DNA of 64,000 bases from Okeania sp. KiyG1 (GCF_014132355.1 NZ_BLZO01000057.1:1-64000); one strand, 5' to 3'. Positions 29,551-38,876 are shown, counted from the stretch's first letter. Program-made: numbers and translations. Notes: generated by a model not told the origin, from the sequence alone.

Positions 29551-31650
29551 ACAATTAATAATTAATAATTAACAATTACCTCTCCTTTAAAACAGAATTG
29601 ATTGACGAACAGGAAAATTTTTATTTATTATCCCCTTAAAAGGAGAGACTTTAAACCACAATTTTTCCTTAAGGGAACCTACTAGCACGTCTAGCTTGAA
29701 AATCTGGATAAATTTGAGAAAATATAGACCTCTCCCTCCTTTCTAAGGGGGTTTGGGGGGGGATCGTAGGGTTAGATTTTACCCAATAGTAATGGTAGAG
29801 ATAGTGTGGAGAGTAGGGGACTATTTTCAACAATTAATAATTAAATAATTCGCGCCTTGAAGCCTCCCCTTGATCGGGGAAATAAAGAAATAATATTTCC
29901 TTATATTCAATTCCGTAACGGTTAAAACCCGAGGTAATTATCAATTATCCATTATCAATTATTAATTATTACCTCTCCTTTAAAACAGAATTGATTGACG
30001 AACAGGAAAATTTTTCTTTATTATTCCCTTAAAAGGAGAGACTTTAAACCACAATTTTTCCTTAAGGGAACCTACTAGCACGTCTAGCTTGAAAATGTGG
30101 ATAAATTTGAGAAAATATAGACCTCTCCCTCCTTTCTAAGGGGGGGTTGGGGGGGGATCGTAGGGTTAGATTTTACCCAATAGTAATGGTAGAGATAGTG
30201 TGGAGAGTAGGGGACTATTTTCAACAATTAATAATTAAATAATTCGCGCCTTGAAGCCTCCCTTGATCGGGGAAATAAAGAAATAATATTTCCTTATATT
30301 CAATTCCGTAACGGTTAAAACCCGAGGTAATTATCAATTATCCATTATCAATTATTAATTATTACCTCTCCTTTAAAACGGAATTGATTGACGAACAGGA
30401 AAATTTTTCTTTATTATTCCCTTAAAAGGAGAGACTTTAAACCACAATTTTTCCTTAAGGGAACCTACTAGCACGTCTAGCTTGAAAATCTGGATAAATT
30501 TGAGAAAATATAGACCTCTCCCCCCGCATCCTCGGGGGGTTGGGGGGGTCATAGGGTTAGATTTTACCCAATAGTAATGGTAGAGATAGTGTGGAGAGTA
30601 GGGGACTATTTTCAACAATTAATAATTAAATAATTCGCGCCTTGAAGCCTCCCCTTGATCGGGGAAATAAAGAAATAATATTTCCTTATATTCAATTCCG
30701 TAACGGTTAAAACCCGAGGTAATTATCAATTATCCATTATCAATTATTAATTATTACCTCTCCTTTAAAACGGAATTGATTGACGAACAGGAAAATTTTT
30801 CTTTATTATTCCCTTAAAAGGAGAGACTTTAAACCACAATTTTTCCTTAAGGGAACCTACTAGCACGTCTAGCTTGAAAATCTGGATAAATTTGAGAAAA
30901 TATAGAACTCTCCCTCCTTTCTAAGGGGGGTTGGGGAGGATCGTAGGGTTAGATTTTACCCAATAGTAATGGTAGAGATAGTGTGGAGAGTAGGGGACTA
31001 TTTTCAACAATTAATAATTAAATAATTCGCGCCTTGAAGCCTCCCCTTGATCGGGGAAATAAAGAAATAATATTTCCTTATATTCAATGAGGATCGTAGG
31101 GTTAGATTTTACCCAATAGTAATGGTAGAGATAGTGTGGAGAGTAGGGGACTATTTTCAACAATTAATAATTAAATAATTCGCGCCTTGAAGCCTCCCCT
31201 TGATCGGGGAAATAAAGAAATAATATTTCCTTATATTCAATTCCGTAACGGTTAAAACCCGAGGTAATTATCAATTATCCATTATCAATTATTAATTATT
31301 ACCTCTCCTTTAAAACGGAATTGATTGACGAACAGGAAAATTTTTCTTTATTATTCCCTTAAAAGGAGAGACTTTAAACCACAATTTTTCCTTAAGGGAA
31401 CCTACTAGCACGTCTAGCTTGAAAATCTGGATAAATTTAAGAAAATATAGACCTCTCCCCCCGCATCCTCGGGGGATTGGGGGGGATCATAGGGTTAGAT
31501 TTTACCCAATAGTAATGGTAGAGAGAGTGTGGAGAGTAGGGGACTATTTTCAACAATTAATAATTAATAATTAATTATTACCTCTCCTTTAAAACAGAAT
31601 TGATTGACGAACAGGAAAATTTTTATTTATTATCCCCTTAAAAGGGGAGG
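29550..31650. repeat. 393-bp tandem repeat array
   Basis: Five copies of a ~393-bp unit; the marker GACCTCTCC falls at 29727, 30120, 30513, 30905 (as GAACTCTCC) and 31450. Spacing is 393, 393, 392 and 545, the last enlarged by a partial extra copy joined at about 31088. Units contain TTAATTA and CAATTAT heptamers, CTTGATCGGGGAAATAAAG, TTCAATTCCGTAACGG, TAGCACGTCTAGCTTG, and a variable G-tract (AAGGGGGG or CCCCCCGCATCCTCGGGGGG). Copies differ by only a few bases, so the amplification is recent. No conserved ORF runs through the units. Confidence 0.8.
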
Positions 31651-32467
31651 CTTTAGACCACAATTTCTTGGTAAACCTATAATCAAGAGAAGTAATTTCA
31701 GTTATCAGTTATCAGTTATCAGTTAGCCTCATAAGATCGGAACTTCAGACTTCAGTACCTCTTGCAATAAGGAGACTTAATACAAGGAATATTATCTTTC
31801 TCTTGGTCGATTTGATATCCCGTAGGTTTCCTCACCATCCCACCCTACGGGAAGCTCCGAAGATACACCGCTTTTTATCCCCTTAAATTAAAAAGGGAAG
31901 CTTTAGACCACAATTTTTCGGTAAATATATAGCAGTAATAATTTTAAAGATTTTCCCTGAGCAAGCTTCCATAACTAATATTTCTGTATTCCATAACCTT
32001 ATAGAATTAACAATTTAATTTTATGGAAGTATTCGGCTATCAATCTTCAAGTTCATAACTAAATATAATTGTAATTAGTATTAAAAATTTGAACTAAATT
32101 AAATTTCACAGTAAAACTTAAAACATATTAGCCAACTTTACCGAATAATTCAGGTTTAAAAGCTTTCCTTTGCAGGAGAAGTAAAAAAAAATCCTTTGAG
32201 TCAATTCTCTTCCTTTTAGGGAGAGGTAATTATCAATTATTCATTATCAATTATTCATTATCAATTATTAATTATTGAACTATCCAACTAATGTAGACTT
32301 GAATTCACAAAACAGGCTAAATGCTGACATAAACAGGAAACAAAATACTTAAGTTTTCAGTCACAAGTAACTTGGTAAGGAGAGGAGGGACATAGACCGC
32401 CAAAACCCAATGCAAAATATCAAAAAAATGTAATCCTAAAATTTAGAACATTTTTGCATTGCTCTAT
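31651..32467. repeat. Further family-6 type repeats upstream of the RTX gene
   Basis: It contains GCTTTAGACCACAATTT...CGGTAAA ends (31650 and 31901), a TTGGTCGA stem-loop variant with CCCGTAGG/CCTACGGG arms (31805-31855), and another ACCGAATAATTCAGGTTTAAAAGC start near 32140 with TATCAATTATT heptamers. No gene seen. Confidence 0.5.
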
Positions 32468-32596
32468 AAGTAGGTAGGTACGAATAAACCTCATTATCTA
32501 ACGAAATCTTGATGAAGTCGAAACCATTGAAATTGCTTCCTTCCACTCCGTTTCAGTCACTATGACGTACTTATAAATTTTCTCACCTACCTACTT
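32468..32596. repeat. 129-bp inverted-repeat element before the RTX gene
   Basis: AAGTAGGTAGGT (32468-32479) is inverted as ACCTACCTACTT (32585-32596). The interval also contains the near-palindromic pair GTACGAATAA / GACGTACTTATAA. It ends 54 bp before the RTX start codon, so it is either a small MITE or a leader structure of that gene. Confidence 0.5.
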
Positions 32597-32650
32597 AAAC
32601 CTGACTTTATTCAAAAATCAAATTATTAGTAACATAGGAGTATCTAAAAT

Positions 32651-33826
32651 ATGGCCAATATATCAGGAGATAACAACGATAACCTCTTAATAGGTTCTCC
32701 AGAACCTGACCTAATGGGAGGATTTGGTGGAAATGATACTATTTTTGGTGAAGCAGGAGATGATACTCAAGATGGTGGAGAAGGAGAAGATGAAATTATT
32801 GGTGGTATTGGATCGGACCTTTTAAGTGGTGGTGAAGATAATGATTTATTACAAGGAGAAGATGGTCGCGACTCAGCATTAGGCGGTCCTGGAGATGATA
32901 GTATTGAAGGTGGTCCGGGAAATGATTTTCTAGCAGGAGAAGAAGGCAACGACTCCTTATTTGGACAGACTGGAGATGACGAAGTCATTGGTAATGAAGG
33001 AATTGATTTAGTTACTGGAGGAGATGGTAACGATACATTAAGAGGTAATCAAGGAAATGATAGTCTCTTTGGAAATATTGATGATGATGTAATATTTGGA
33101 GATAGTGGAAACGATATTGCAAATGGAAGTATAGGAAATGACTCTCTTTTTGGTGGTGATGGTAATGACTCTCTAGATGGAGGTAGTGGTGATGATACTC
33201 TATTTGGAGAAGCAGGTGATGATACTTTATTTGGAATTAATGGAAGCGATTTTATTAACGGTAATAGAGGTAACGACCAAGTTTTTGGTGGAGACAATTT
33301 GGACAATCTTCGTGGTGGAAAGGGTAATGATACAATTTTTGGAGAACAAGAAAACGACTCCCTCTTTGGTGATGCGAATAATGACTTAGTTATTGGTGGT
33401 ATTGGTGACGATACATTATTTGGTGGAAAGGATAATGATACACTTCAAGGTAGTGATGGTAATGATTCTTTGTTAGGCGATCGAGGCAACGATATATTAT
33501 TTGGAGATGCTGGAGAAGATACCTTAACCGGGGGCGAAGGTTCCGATATATTTGTCCTACCTGGAGAATTAGGTAATATTGATGTAATTAATGATTTTAG
33601 TCCTTTGGAAGATTTCTTGGCCTTAGATGGTGACTTAACTTTTGGCGATTTAACTTTTGAACAGGGAACAGGTTTAAATTTCAGAGATACATTAATTACT
33701 ATTGATAATGGTAGATTATTAGCCGTATTAGTAAATGTTCCAGCTTCAATAATTACAGAAGAAGACTTTATAGATGATATTAGTCAAGCTTTACCTGAAT
33801 CTACATCAGACCAAGAAATGTTATAA
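32651..33826 (+). CDS. RTX-type calcium-binding repeat protein
   Basis: The 391-residue acidic protein has about 30 nonapeptide repeats of the GGxGxDxLxGGxGND type through residues ~5-300, the parallel beta-roll that folds on Ca2+ binding outside the cell. The ending (LTGGEGSDIFVLPGELGNIDVINDFSPLEDFLAL ...) is the usual C-terminal module of cyanobacterial members. There is no N-terminal signal peptide, consistent with type I secretion through a C-terminal signal, but no transporter genes are nearby. No enzymatic domain is attached, so it is a surface or matrix protein rather than a toxin by this evidence. The stop overlaps by a few bases the stop of the convergent gene. Confidence 0.85.
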   Translation: MANISGDNNDNLLIGSPEPDLMGGFGGNDTIFGEAGDDTQDGGEGEDEIIGGIGSDLLSGGEDNDLLQGEDGRDSALGGPGDDSIEGGPGNDFLAGEEGNDSLFGQTGDDEVIGNEGIDLVTGGDGNDTLRGNQGNDSLFGNIDDDVIFGDSGNDIANGSIGNDSLFGGDGNDSLDGGSGDDTLFGEAGDDTLFGINGSDFINGNRGNDQVFGGDNLDNLRGGKGNDTIFGEQENDSLFGDANNDLVIGGIGDDTLFGGKDNDTLQGSDGNDSLLGDRGNDILFGDAGEDTLTGGEGSDIFVLPGELGNIDVINDFSPLEDFLALDGDLTFGDLTFEQGTGLNFRDTLITIDNGRLLAVLVNVPASIITEEDFIDDISQALPESTSDQEML

Positions 33827-34123
33827 ATCCTCATCAGACCAATTTTCTAAAATAGAGCGTAGTCTTAACCGGGGAATATAAGGCCAACCTCCCTTCGCTT
33901 CAATATCTTTAAGTAAATTGTAGAGTGCTTGACGATTATCTGGTAATGCTTGTTGAAATAAACCTTCTCTAAGTTCTTGATGTAAACCTTCCAGAGTTCG
34001 TAGCATAGCCAACATTGCCATTGGATCGTCGTGATGATTTTTTGCTAAAGCTCTGAGTGAATGTGTCAATGATTGTAAATCATTGTGTAATTGTGTTGAC
34101 TGATTGTCTGTATTTGTATCCAT
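33821..34123 (-). CDS. Conserved-looking hypothetical protein, 100 residues
   Basis: A small, mostly helical, soluble protein: MDTNTDNQSTQLHNDLQSL ... HHDDPMAMLAMLRTLEGLHQELREG ... ALYNLLKDIEAKGGWPYIPRLRLRSILENW. The ATG at 34121-34123 is preferred over an upstream TTG (34132). I do not recognise the family. It lies convergent to the RTX gene with overlapping stops, and codon use looks like a genuine gene. Function unknown. Confidence 0.6.
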   Translation of the reverse strand: MDTNTDNQSTQLHNDLQSLTHSLRALAKNHHDDPMAMLAMLRTLEGLHQELREGLFQQALPDNRQALYNLLKDIEAKGGWPYIPRLRLRSILENWSDEDL

Positions 34124-34444
34124 AATTATCAATTAACATCAAAAAATTATTTTAATTAGTTTTTCCTATTCATATAAACTACCAGACTCTAAATTAATTT
34201 GTCCTCGTATGGGTAATTCAAAAATATCTTGCTTGTTCTAGATATTAATTTGATTTGAAATTAGTTACAGCGATATTCTACCTTAAGCATATTTACTTAT
34301 GCAATTTTAATTTACTGAAAAGCAACGTTGAAGGCCCCTGTGTTTTAACCCGGGGGATGAAAACGAGTGAGTTGTTTAGACTAGACAACCAAAGTGGTCC
34401 TGTGCTATTATTACCCACAATAAAATTTCCAATCCCCGTTTCAA

Positions 34445-35758
34445 ATGTACTCTTGTCAGCAAGTTTTAGTAGGTAAAAATCCCGAATTAATTGCTATTTT
34501 AACATTCTTATGTGAACAGTCTCACAAGCTCACTAACATGGGAATATATTATGGTCGGCAATTATTTTTTAAGTCTTACAAAACTCTGGGCAAGTTTGAC
34601 TTGGAAAAAGTCTACAAAAAGAACAATCACTATAAAGTTTTATATTCACAAGCAGCACAACAAATATTGATAACTGTAGCTGAATCATTTAGGTCTTATT
34701 ATGGTTTAATAAAAGCCTACAGTGAAGGAAAAATATCAGACAGACCAAAAATTCCTAACTACAGAAAAAAAGGAGGAATGGCTACAGTTAGTTACCCCAA
34801 GCAAGCATTAAAACTTAAAGATAATCAAATTAGAGTTCCACTAGGTAATACCTGTAAGCGCTGGTTTGGTCTAGATTGTTTTTATATTCATAAGCCGAGT
34901 AATCTCAACTTTGCTTCTATTAAAGAACTGAGAATATTACCGAGAAACAAATGTTTTTATTGGGAATTTGTCTATGAAAAAGAAATAGTAGTTAAACCTC
35001 AATTAAATCAAGATAATGTCTTAGGAATAGACCATGGTGTAAATAATTGGTTGACCTGTGTATCTAATGTCGGTACTAGCTTGATTGTGGATGGTAAACA
35101 TCTCAAATCAATGAATCGTTGGTACAACAAACAAGTATCAACTATTAAAGAAAATAAACAGACTGGATTTTGGTCAAATAAACTAGCTGCAATTACTGAA
35201 AAACGTAACCGCCAAATTCGTGACGGTATAAATAAAGCAGCCAGAATAGTCATTAACCATTGTTTAAAAAATTCTATTGGTACAATTGTATTTGGTTGGA
35301 ATAAAGGTCAGAAAAATGAAATCAAATTAGGAAAAAAAAGTAATTCAGAATTTGTACCAATTCCCACAGCTAGACTCAAAGAAAGAATAGCTCAATTATG
35401 CTATGAATATGGAATAATATTCATAGAAACCGAAGAAAGTTATACAAGTATCGCTTCGTTTTTAGATGGTGACGATCTGCCTATTTATGGTGAGAAACCC
35501 AATGATTGGAAACCGTCAGGAAAAAGAATAAAGCGTGGTTTGTATAGGAGTGGTAATAATTGTTTCGTGAATGCAGATTGTAATGGGGCTGCAAACATCA
35601 TCACAAAAGTAAGCAGAAAGCTAGGTTTAGACTTAAGCCGACTGTGTAGGGGCACTTTGACTTGTCCCCAGAGAGTGTATCTTTGGTCAGCTAAGAATAG
35701 ATGGAGCAACACGGATTTATCGGTGTTGCGTAGTATCTACTTAGAATCCCCTCGGTAG
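34445..35758 (+). CDS. tnpB: TnpB-family RNA-guided endonuclease (IS1341 type)
   Basis: The 437-residue protein has the cyanobacterial TnpB start MYSCQQVLVGKNPELIAIL and the helical RNA/DNA-recognition region. A split RuvC nuclease follows: D196 in GIDHGVNNWLTC, E330/E331 in IETEESYTS and D378 in NADCNGAANI. TnpB proteins cut DNA next to a short motif, guided by an RNA from the element's right end. The usual zinc finger (two CxxC pairs) before the last Asp is absent; only C373 and C379 occur there, as in the subgroup with the SFLDGDDLP...WKPSGKRIKRGLYRS stretch. Length and frame are intact, so it could be active. Confidence 0.85.
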   Translation: MYSCQQVLVGKNPELIAILTFLCEQSHKLTNMGIYYGRQLFFKSYKTLGKFDLEKVYKKNNHYKVLYSQAAQQILITVAESFRSYYGLIKAYSEGKISDRPKIPNYRKKGGMATVSYPKQALKLKDNQIRVPLGNTCKRWFGLDCFYIHKPSNLNFASIKELRILPRNKCFYWEFVYEKEIVVKPQLNQDNVLGIDHGVNNWLTCVSNVGTSLIVDGKHLKSMNRWYNKQVSTIKENKQTGFWSNKLAAITEKRNRQIRDGINKAARIVINHCLKNSIGTIVFGWNKGQKNEIKLGKKSNSEFVPIPTARLKERIAQLCYEYGIIFIETEESYTSIASFLDGDDLPIYGEKPNDWKPSGKRIKRGLYRSGNNCFVNADCNGAANIITKVSRKLGLDLSRLCRGTLTCPQRVYLWSAKNRWSNTDLSVLRSIYLESPR

Positions 35759-35779
35759 AGAGTCCAGGGGAGTAGTCAA
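35640..35779 (+). ncRNA. Putative omega RNA scaffold at the tnpB right end
   Basis: The 3' end of tnpB and the following 21 bp contain hairpins (GGAGCAACACGGATTTATCGGTGTTGC; CCCCTCGGTAGAGAGTCCAGGGG) in the place where IS605-family elements encode the guide RNA, with the guide expected to extend into flanking DNA after TCAA (35779). Inferred from position and structure. Confidence 0.5.
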
Positions 35780-36093
35780 ATAACTGGCTTAGGAATAAAG
35801 TAACAAGCAATGTAAAATACTATTTTGGATTAATACAAAGATAAATATGCTTTGAATTACTGTCCTTTTTTCAGGAACTGGGCTTATGTACATGAGTTTA
35901 AACACCTATCAATGCTAACAGAGTATAGAAAATTTACTTTGGCAAAAGCCACTTTAGAGGGTGAAGTACAACTATGATTCCATTACCCTAAATTCCGATA
36001 AAATCAAAAATCTAAAATTGGATTATTTATACTGCGTAAACACAAAACGCAGTAGCAATGTTGATTGTTGAATATTAAATCTTGAGGTTAACA
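35780..36093. other. AT-rich upstream region of psbO
   Basis: No gene or clear repeat is visible; it presumably contains the psbO promoter. TTGAGG at 36082-36087 is the only purine-rich stretch before the ATG and can serve as part of the ribosome site. Confidence 0.4.
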
Positions 36094-36924
36094 ATGAGGT
36101 ATCGCACTTTAATTGCTGCACTATTAGCTGTGTGTTTGAGTTTTTTGACCGCTTGCTCAGAAGGTCCAGGTAGCAGTCAAACACTTACATATGATGACAT
36201 TGTCAATACTGGTTTGGCTAACAACTGTCCTGAGTTACCAGAAACAGCTCGTGGTTCCATTGCCCTTGACCGCGATAGCTCTTATATTTTGACAGATTTG
36301 TGCATACAGCCAACTGAATATTTTGTCAAGGAAGAACCTACTAACAAACGCCAGAAAGCAGAATTTGTAGAAGGAAGAAAATTGACACGATATACTTCTA
36401 GCTTAGACCAAGTAACAGGGGATCTGATCTTTGATCAAGATAATGCATTGACATTTAAGGAGCAGTATGGTATAGATTTTCAGGCTATAACTGTTCTCTT
36501 ACCAGGTGGTGAGGAAGTACCTTTTCTATTTACCGTCAAAGGACTTATTGCTAAAAGTCAGCCTGGTGTTTCTGCTATTAATACCTCTATCGATTTTGAG
36601 GGTATCTATAATGTTCCTTCCTATCGAGGTTCTAGCTTCCTAGATCCAAAGGGTCGTGGTGTTACTGCAGGATATGATAATGCAGTAGCTTTACCAAATC
36701 GTGCAGATGATACAGAGTTTAGTAAAGCTAATGTCAAGTTTGCAGATACCAGTCTCAAAGCTGGTGAAATTTCCCTGAGAATTTCTAAAGTAGACAGCGA
36801 AACTGGTGAAATTGCTGGTATCTTTGAAGCAATTCAGCCTTCTGATACAGACTTGGGCGCTAAGGAGGCTGTAGAAGTTAAAATTGGTGGTACTTTTTAC
36901 GGTAGGGTAGATGTAGCTTCTTAA
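36094..36924 (+). CDS. psbO: Photosystem II manganese-stabilizing protein PsbO
   Basis: The 276-residue extrinsic PSII subunit stabilises the Mn4CaO5 cluster on the lumen side. Typical segments are LTYDDIVNTGLANNCPEL, EYFVKEEPTNKRQKAEFV, LLPGGEEVPFLFTVK, GIYNVPSYRGSSFLDPKGRG and IAGIFEAIQPSDTDLGAKE. The two conserved disulfide cysteines are present. The N-terminus MRYRTLIAALLAVCLSFLTACSEG is a lipoprotein-type signal peptide with lipobox LTAC, suggesting lipid anchoring in the thylakoid lumen. The ATG at 36094 is preferred to an in-frame TTG at 36082. The gene stands alone and a hairpin follows the stop. Confidence 0.95.
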   Translation: MRYRTLIAALLAVCLSFLTACSEGPGSSQTLTYDDIVNTGLANNCPELPETARGSIALDRDSSYILTDLCIQPTEYFVKEEPTNKRQKAEFVEGRKLTRYTSSLDQVTGDLIFDQDNALTFKEQYGIDFQAITVLLPGGEEVPFLFTVKGLIAKSQPGVSAINTSIDFEGIYNVPSYRGSSFLDPKGRGVTAGYDNAVALPNRADDTEFSKANVKFADTSLKAGEISLRISKVDSETGEIAGIFEAIQPSDTDLGAKEAVEVKIGGTFYGRVDVAS

Positions 36925-36930
36925 GCTAGA

Positions 36931-36994
36931 TATTGGGTCTGAAATTAAATTGTTTGTGCAACTTATTTGATTAAAGACCCTACCCAATAAAAAT
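36931..36994 (+). terminator. Hairpin downstream of psbO
   Basis: TATTGGGTCT (36931-36940) pairs with AGACCC-TACCCAATA (36975-36989) with a small bulge, followed by an A-rich rather than T-rich stretch. Probable transcript-end structure for psbO. Confidence 0.5.
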
Positions 36995-37289
36995 CGAAGG
37001 TTTGTGAAGATAAGCGATCGTTTCCTTTAACTTAAAAAATGCTTTTTTCTTAAATTCAGGTAGTAGAGTTTCTCCTTGCTCATGAGAGGCTTTAAACCTT
37101 AATTATTCTGTAAATATTATTCAGGATTTATGCAAAAGACAAAATTATACGCCATTTGTAGTTAAAGACAGTTTAGGGGTTAACAGCCGTTAACCCCCAC
37201 CATAAGTTGTGGTTATGCGTAAGTCATAATTATGATTATTATTAAACATATTTATAGTTCATAAAAATATAGTCAAATATGACACATCC

Positions 37290-37385
37290 TTATTTTGCAG
37301 GTGTTACCATGACTGGGTGAACTACAACACCCTCTATCCCATAGCTAAAAGCATTTGGGACTACTTTTTCTTTTCTTCTTTGCAT
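37290..37385 (-). CDS. 31-residue small ORF downstream of a riboswitch-like leader
   Basis: The ORF reads MQRRKEKVVPNAFSYGIEGV and ends VVHPVMVTPAK. It is preceded by a good Shine-Dalgarno (GGGAGA, five bases before the ATG at 37383-37385) and lies ~45 bp after the cobalamin-riboswitch-like element. It is soluble, basic at the N-terminus, and has no membrane helix. I do not recognise it; it may be a regulated small protein or a leader peptide. No larger gene follows on this strand before psbO's 3' end. Confidence 0.45.
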   Translation of the reverse strand: MQRRKEKVVPNAFSYGIEGVVVHPVMVTPAK

Positions 37386-37429
37386 GATTATCTCCCTGAT
37401 TCAATTTCTACTTGGTCATAATACAGAGG

Positions 37430-37500
37430 CTTGGACGTAGGTTCTGATGTGTCTAGAGGTAGCGTGTCAGTCCAGGAATTTCACCCTATTGAACTCAGAT
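37430..37500 (-). promoter_or_regulatory. Cobalamin-riboswitch-like element
   Basis: Read on the minus strand, three blocks in order match the conserved core of cobalamin aptamers: AGGGTGAAATTCC (37475-37487), CTGACACGCTACC (37458-37470), and CATCAGAACCTACGTCC (37433-37449), corresponding to the GGTGAAAATCC, CGC-CACTG and CAGGAxACCTGCC boxes. GGAC near 37473 can pair with GTCC at 37433. Spacing is short, as in AdoCbl-variant types. The only downstream frame is the 31-residue ORF. Assigned by memory of the consensus; not verified by covariance search. Confidence 0.5.
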
Positions 37501-37873
37501 CGTTGATTCTTGGGACTATTTGGTTTTCTATTATCACAGATATTGTTAGATTATGTCAATAGTTGCTCTAATTTCTGGAGACAAAAGACTACATATAACT
37601 ATATATGACTATATTTGTGTTGAATATTTATGATACTTAATCAAGTTAATCAAGTAACTACCTAATAAAACAATCAATTGCAATACTGTAGATAAAAAGT
37701 CTTAGGCCATAATTCAAACTCTTATAAATCAACTGTGTCTAATATCACACTCCAAGATTCCAATAGTCACGGCAATTATTGTATATATCTATAACTATAA
37801 GTATTATGATGTGTAAAAATAGTGCGTATGTGATTTACCATCAGTAGGTTTCTATCAGAATCGTAATATACCT
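37500..37873. other. Upstream region of sigF
   Basis: AT-rich region with no further gene. It must contain the sigF promoter on the plus strand and, on the minus strand, the promoter of the riboswitch-like leader. No confident -10/-35 assignment. Confidence 0.4.
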
Positions 37874-38638
37874 ATGTCTACCACTATCACTCAAGAACTA
37901 AAAAGTGAAAACCTGGAACTGTTGCGTCAATATCAACAGTCCCCTTCTCATCATCTCCGCAACCAATTAGTTAAACTTAATGTTGGACTTGTCAGAAAAG
38001 AAGTTTACCATTGGTTGAATAGGTGTACCGAAACATATGACGATTTACTCCAAGTAGGCTGTATTGGATTAATTAGAGCAATTGAGAGATTTGATATATC
38101 GAAGGGACGAGCCTTTAGTTCTTTTGCTACTCCTTATATCCGGGGCGAAATTCAGCATTATCTAAGAGATAAAAGTCCTTCTGTACGCATTCCTAGAAAT
38201 TGGCTAGCTATGGATCGGCAGGCCACAAAAGTTATACAAGACCTCCGAGTGAAGTTAAAACGGAAACCTACAGATTTAGAAGTGGCCTCTGCATTAGATA
38301 TTTCTTTGGAACAGTGGCAGGAAATTCAATTAGCTTGTCGTAACCGCGCTCCTCTGAGTTTAGATGCTCCAGTTCAAGATGAAATAAATGGAACCACTTG
38401 TTTAGGAGAATTAGTTCCAGATAGTCAGTATCGTAGTTTTCAGTTAGCTCAAGAAGACCAAATTCGTTTACAGCAAGCCCTGGCCAAACTAGAAGAAGGT
38501 ACTCGTAAAGTTTTGGAGTTTGTTTTTCTCTGTGACTTGACTCAGAAGGAAACCGCCGAGCGGATGGGTATTAGTGCTGTTACTGTTTCTCGAAGAATGA
38601 AGAAAGGGTTAAAGTCTTTGCAAAAGATTATGCAATAG
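37874..38638 (+). CDS. sigF: Group 3 RNA polymerase sigma factor, SigF type
   Basis: The 254-residue protein has region 2 (LVRKEVYHWLNRCTETYDDLLQVGCIGLIRAIERFD, FSSFATPYIRGEIQHYLRD), region 3 (RKPTDLEVASALDISLEQW) and region 4 (GTRKVLEFVFLCDLTQKETAERMGISAVTVSRRMKKGL). This layout fits the cyanobacterial SigF subgroup, linked in Synechocystis to motility, pilus and envelope genes. No anti-sigma gene is adjacent. The stop is followed at once by AAAAGTC heptamers and a family-1 repeat. Confidence 0.85.
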   Translation: MSTTITQELKSENLELLRQYQQSPSHHLRNQLVKLNVGLVRKEVYHWLNRCTETYDDLLQVGCIGLIRAIERFDISKGRAFSSFATPYIRGEIQHYLRDKSPSVRIPRNWLAMDRQATKVIQDLRVKLKRKPTDLEVASALDISLEQWQEIQLACRNRAPLSLDAPVQDEINGTTCLGELVPDSQYRSFQLAQEDQIRLQQALAKLEEGTRKVLEFVFLCDLTQKETAERMGISAVTVSRRMKKGLKSLQKIMQ

Positions 38639-38640
38639 AA

Positions 38641-38876
38641 GAAGGTAAGTCAAAAGTCAAAAGTCAAAAGTCAAAAGTCAAAAGTCAGAAGTCAGAAGAA
38701 AATTATAGTGGTCAATAAAAATCAACAATTTAGTAAGTATTTATGCTTAATATTTAACTGAGAATTTGACTCCTGATAAAGGTAAATGAAGATAATTTAT
38801 ATAGTATAAATACTTAAGCAAGCTACGGATTTTATACTAATTTTCATGTTACAAATTGAAGTGCGGAATGTGGGTT
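38641..38876. mobile_element. MITE-like element, family 1, left end missing
   Basis: The right end GTGCGGAATGTGGGTT (38861-38876) and the ~170-bp body (GTGGTCAATA ... TATAGTATAAATAC ... GTTACAAATTGAAG) match copies at 46354-46643 and 49929-50191. The left inverted end is replaced by AAAAGTC heptamers directly after the sigF stop. Confidence 0.65.

Larger units (their letters stand above)
34312..35779 (+). mobile_element. IS200/IS605-superfamily element carrying only tnpB
   Basis: The left region has TTAC (34312-34315) followed by a CCCC...GGGGG hairpin (34336-34358). The right end has CCCCT ... AGGGG (about 35748-35770) followed by TCAA (35776-35779), the cleavage tetranucleotide used by IS605-type right ends. 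No tnpA is present, so movement would need a transposase in trans. The exact left boundary is uncertain: other TTAC sites are at 34265 and 34293. Confidence 0.6.

Noticed and set aside
30373-30618. 81-codon frame in the 393-bp array
   Set aside because: Present in only one unit because of its G-tract variant; the sister units have stops, so it is not a gene.
32767-33306. Serine/proline-rich frames opposite the RTX gene
   Set aside because: Antisense shadows of the Gly-Asp repeats, with no independent start signals.
32651-33826. RTX toxin
   Set aside because: Only calcium-binding repeats and the C-terminal module are present; no catalytic or pore-forming domain and no secretion or acylation genes nearby.
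37700-37870. tRNA or small structured RNA before sigF
   Set aside because: No cloverleaf with a T-arm GTTC motif could be formed; the stretch is simply AT-rich.
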